The position numbers and the translations under genes are program-made. Under the pieces are notes generated by a model, which did not search any database, was not told the DNA's origin, and saw nothing but the letters and a program-made list of their open reading frames with translations. This document shows positions 9,577 to 11,192 of a stretch of 11,192 nucleotides of DNA, piece by piece. The DNA lies in contig LSSN01003713.1 of NCBI GenBank assembly GCA_001970855.1, positions 1-11,192 on the forward strand, given 5' to 3'. The DNA is from Smittium culicis. Its lineage: Eukaryota; Kickxellomycota; Harpellomycetes; Harpellales; Legeriomycetaceae. Position 1 is the stretch's first letter, and the number at the start of each line of letters is the position of its first letter.

Positions 9577-10909
9577 ATGAAGTTTTACTCCTTTTCAAAA
9601 AAAAACTATTCAAATGACTCATCAGACTTCGAATTAAGCCTGAATTCTTAAAAATCAATTCAAAAATAGTTATCTTTCAAGTTTAGATATCTAATATACT
9701 TTCTTTGTCGTAATTTTTATCTACGAAATATATCCGAATTTATTTATACTTGAGGAGAAAGGAATTTTCTTATTAATGAGCCATCAATAAAATTAGAAGC
9801 TCAAAAATAAGCTAAAATTAAAAAAAATTAAATTCTTTAAGGATAGTATTGGATGATTTTCTAGTATTAAATTTGGAAAAGGATTAAATTTTAAAAAAAA
9901 TAAATGGTGATCAACGATCGAAAAATTTGACTATGTAAAGATTTTTGTAAATATTATCAAGTTTTTCTTTAAAATTATGAGCTTGAAAACACATTTAATA
10001 GATAAGAAATCGATTTAATTGAACACTTCCAAGAATAACTATTTTTAGATCCAATGAGAGTTCAAGATGCAGGGAATATTCAATAGAGTGAATGAAGATA
10101 CTATTTACTATTAGATTATTGGAAGAAAATTTTACACTTTAATAGTTTTTTAAGTCAAAAATCGCAAAGCCATTAAAATGGGAAAATAACACTGAGTTTA
10201 ATATTGAGTATATAAACCAGAAAAATTCAAAGATGAAAAAAGAATTAATTTTTAATTTTTACTCAAAAATAAAAGAAACTTTAATCGAGTCAGGAAGGAA
10301 AATATTAATAATAATCGAGAATTTCAAGGAAAATAAAATATCCGAATTATCAAATATCAAATTTATTTTTTTTCAATCAATTACGACACCATCAATCCAG
10401 TTGATTGATTGAAGTATAAGAAAAAAATTTTAAATCAAGTCATAAAACCGCTTTAATTAATCATATTATATGTTCGGAAAATGAATCTGGAGAATTAAAT
10501 TATTGATGAATAAACTTGTATGATTCAATTGGGATCATTTCTTTATCATAGAAAAAATCTTGTAAAAAAAATATAAATATTTCGAAGTGTTAAGCATAAA
10601 AGAAGAAACGAGCATGACCCAAAGTGAAATTGGGATTTCAGAATTTTCAAAAGATAATTTTATTGAAGATAAGTCTATTATAAATCCAGAAATTATAAAA
10701 TATTATATAGAAAAATGTTATTAGACTCATTAACCAGTTTATATAAAGAAAAAAAATCTAAATATCATAGATTCAGATGAATATTTAAATATGGAAAGCC
10801 AAGATGATTATTATGAATTTTTGAAGAATTATTTATAGAAGATATATGATCTTCAAATACACTTGAGAATATAATTAGAAAGAGTATAGATAAAAGTTTC
10901 GATGAGTAA
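9577..10909 (+). pseudogene. Decayed pogo/Tigger-type transposase (CENP-B-like DNA-binding + DDE_1)
   Basis: A dead DNA-transposon transposase gene, readable only across stops and frameshifts. From 9577 one frame gives weak DNA-binding-type sequence (DSSDFELSLNS; then EPSIKLEAQK at 9778-9807). A shifted frame gives FKDSIG-stop-FSSIKFGKG (9836-9880), matching the FkaSnGWl.rFkkRh block of CENP-B-type HTH domains. IFNRVNEDTIYY (10076-10111) resembles the first catalytic Asp block (NADETglfy), and KSKIAKPLKW (10152-10181) the following GKSKkPr block. An 88-codon stop-free stretch (10146-10409) carries GRKILIIIENF (second Asp block; the usual Asp is Glu here) and SNIKFIFFQSITTPSIQLID (third Asp block). 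INLYDSIGIISLS-stop-KKSC resembles the W..v...ti..CW.k block. An acidic tail, DSDEYLNMESQDDYYEF, follows, with a frameshift. Family members are usually near 500 residues; about 45 codons seem lost between the first two Asp blocks. The limits are approximate and I found no terminal inverted repeats. Confidence 0.75.
10146..10409 (+). other. Best-preserved piece of the transposase relic (DDE catalytic core)
   Basis: Eighty-eight codons without a stop, bounded by TAG (10143-10145) and TGA (10410-10412). It contains the RKILIIIEN block, the position of the second catalytic Asp, and the TTPSIQLID block, the position of the third. In pogo/Tigger enzymes these read roughly llllDN and ppnTTs.lQPlDqgvi. 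This piece identifies the family most securely. It has no start codon near its 5' end and is not a gene on its own. Confidence 0.75.
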
Positions 10910-11192
10910 TCTTCAGCATCCCAGAAAAGCGATTCTGTCGGAGCTGCCTGTGTCGACGCAACACCCGATACGAAAAAAGAGGGAAATTATCCATGATTCC
11001 AAACGGATCCTAAATCATGAAGCAGAATCTCTTCTGTACAAGAAACCCATAGAATAGGTCAAGGGTCGGGTCCTGTGATTCTACAGATACTTCCATGAAA
11101 TTCAAAATAAAGCAGGGAAACTCGGCTTAATCTTGGATCTGGAGGTTTTGAGCTTGCATTTTTAACAAACAAAGTTCAAAATCGAGATAGTG
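10910..11192. other. Less AT-rich segment with interrupted coding-like frames, unidentified
   Basis: Base composition changes sharply just after the transposase tail, with CG, GTCG and CCCG words almost absent in the preceding kilobases. Plus-strand codons from about 10911 read a protein-like, charged sequence (AILSELPVSTQHPIRKKREI ... GRVL-stop-FYRYFHEIQNKAGK) broken by TAG, TGA and TAA. The frame continuous with the transposase tail also reads fairly openly (SSASQKSDSVGAACVDATPD), as does one minus-strand frame. Overlapping openness prevents choosing a frame, and I recognise no family. It may be another transposon relic, the end of the decayed element, or a broken gene that continues beyond the window. 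Confidence 0.4.

Noticed and set aside
10391..10409. A 7-bp inverted repeat ATCAATC/GATTGAT with a 5-nt spacer
   Set aside because: It lies inside the preserved catalytic piece of the transposase and is explained by coding sequence and AT-rich composition.
9577..11192. An alternative genetic code with TGA read as Trp
   Set aside because: TAG and TAA also interrupt the relic, frameshifts are present, and the intact gene at 3909-6358 ends in an ordinary TGA.
10915..11192. A minus-strand frame containing LLYFEFHGS, faintly like a D-lactate dehydrogenase segment
   Set aside because: The similarity is a few residues only, with stops nearby and no further motif in order; too weak to name a gene.

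Overview
The window looks like nuclear DNA of an AT-rich fungus. Both protein-coding genes are split by spliceosomal introns (68-194 nt, almost all GTAxxx...TAG/CAG), use ordinary stop codons, and encode eukaryotic-type proteins. The tail of the membrane protein carries two blocks (KAGMRYTKGGKEVYW and DPNYPVIS) that I associate with fungal members of its family. An AT-rich, intron-bearing fungal lineage fits best; I cannot name the species, and the kingdom call rests on remembered family features rather than a search.

Layout: (1) 1-2894, minus strand: the N-terminal 819 codons of cytosolic isoleucyl-tRNA synthetase in four exons; the 3' end runs off the left edge. (2) 2895-3908: intergenic DNA of about 1 kb holding the synthetase promoter and the 3' flank of the next gene. 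(3) 3909-6358, minus strand: a complete seven-exon gene for a 643-residue seven-span membrane protein of the TMEM184/Ost-alpha (DUF300, Solute_trans_a) family; simple ORF calling breaks it into three unrelated-looking pieces. (4) 6359-9576: about 3.2 kb of very AT-rich, gene-free DNA with short tandem repeats and one good 15-bp inverted repeat. (5) 9577-10909, plus strand: a heavily decayed transposase of the pogo/Tigger type (CENP-B-like DNA-binding region plus DDE_1 catalytic region), recognisable only by reading across stops and frameshifts. (6) 10910-11192: base composition changes abruptly to much less AT-rich sequence with interrupted but protein-like frames, cut by the right edge.

The two intact genes are housekeeping or membrane functions, transcribed in the same direction but with separate upstream regions; nothing suggests they work together. 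The right half is a decayed, transposon-containing AT-rich block. Stops at conserved tryptophan codons in the transposase fit C:G-to-T:A decay, either ordinary AT drift or RIP-like mutation. I found no convincing new system; the unexplained right-edge segment is the part most worth extending.
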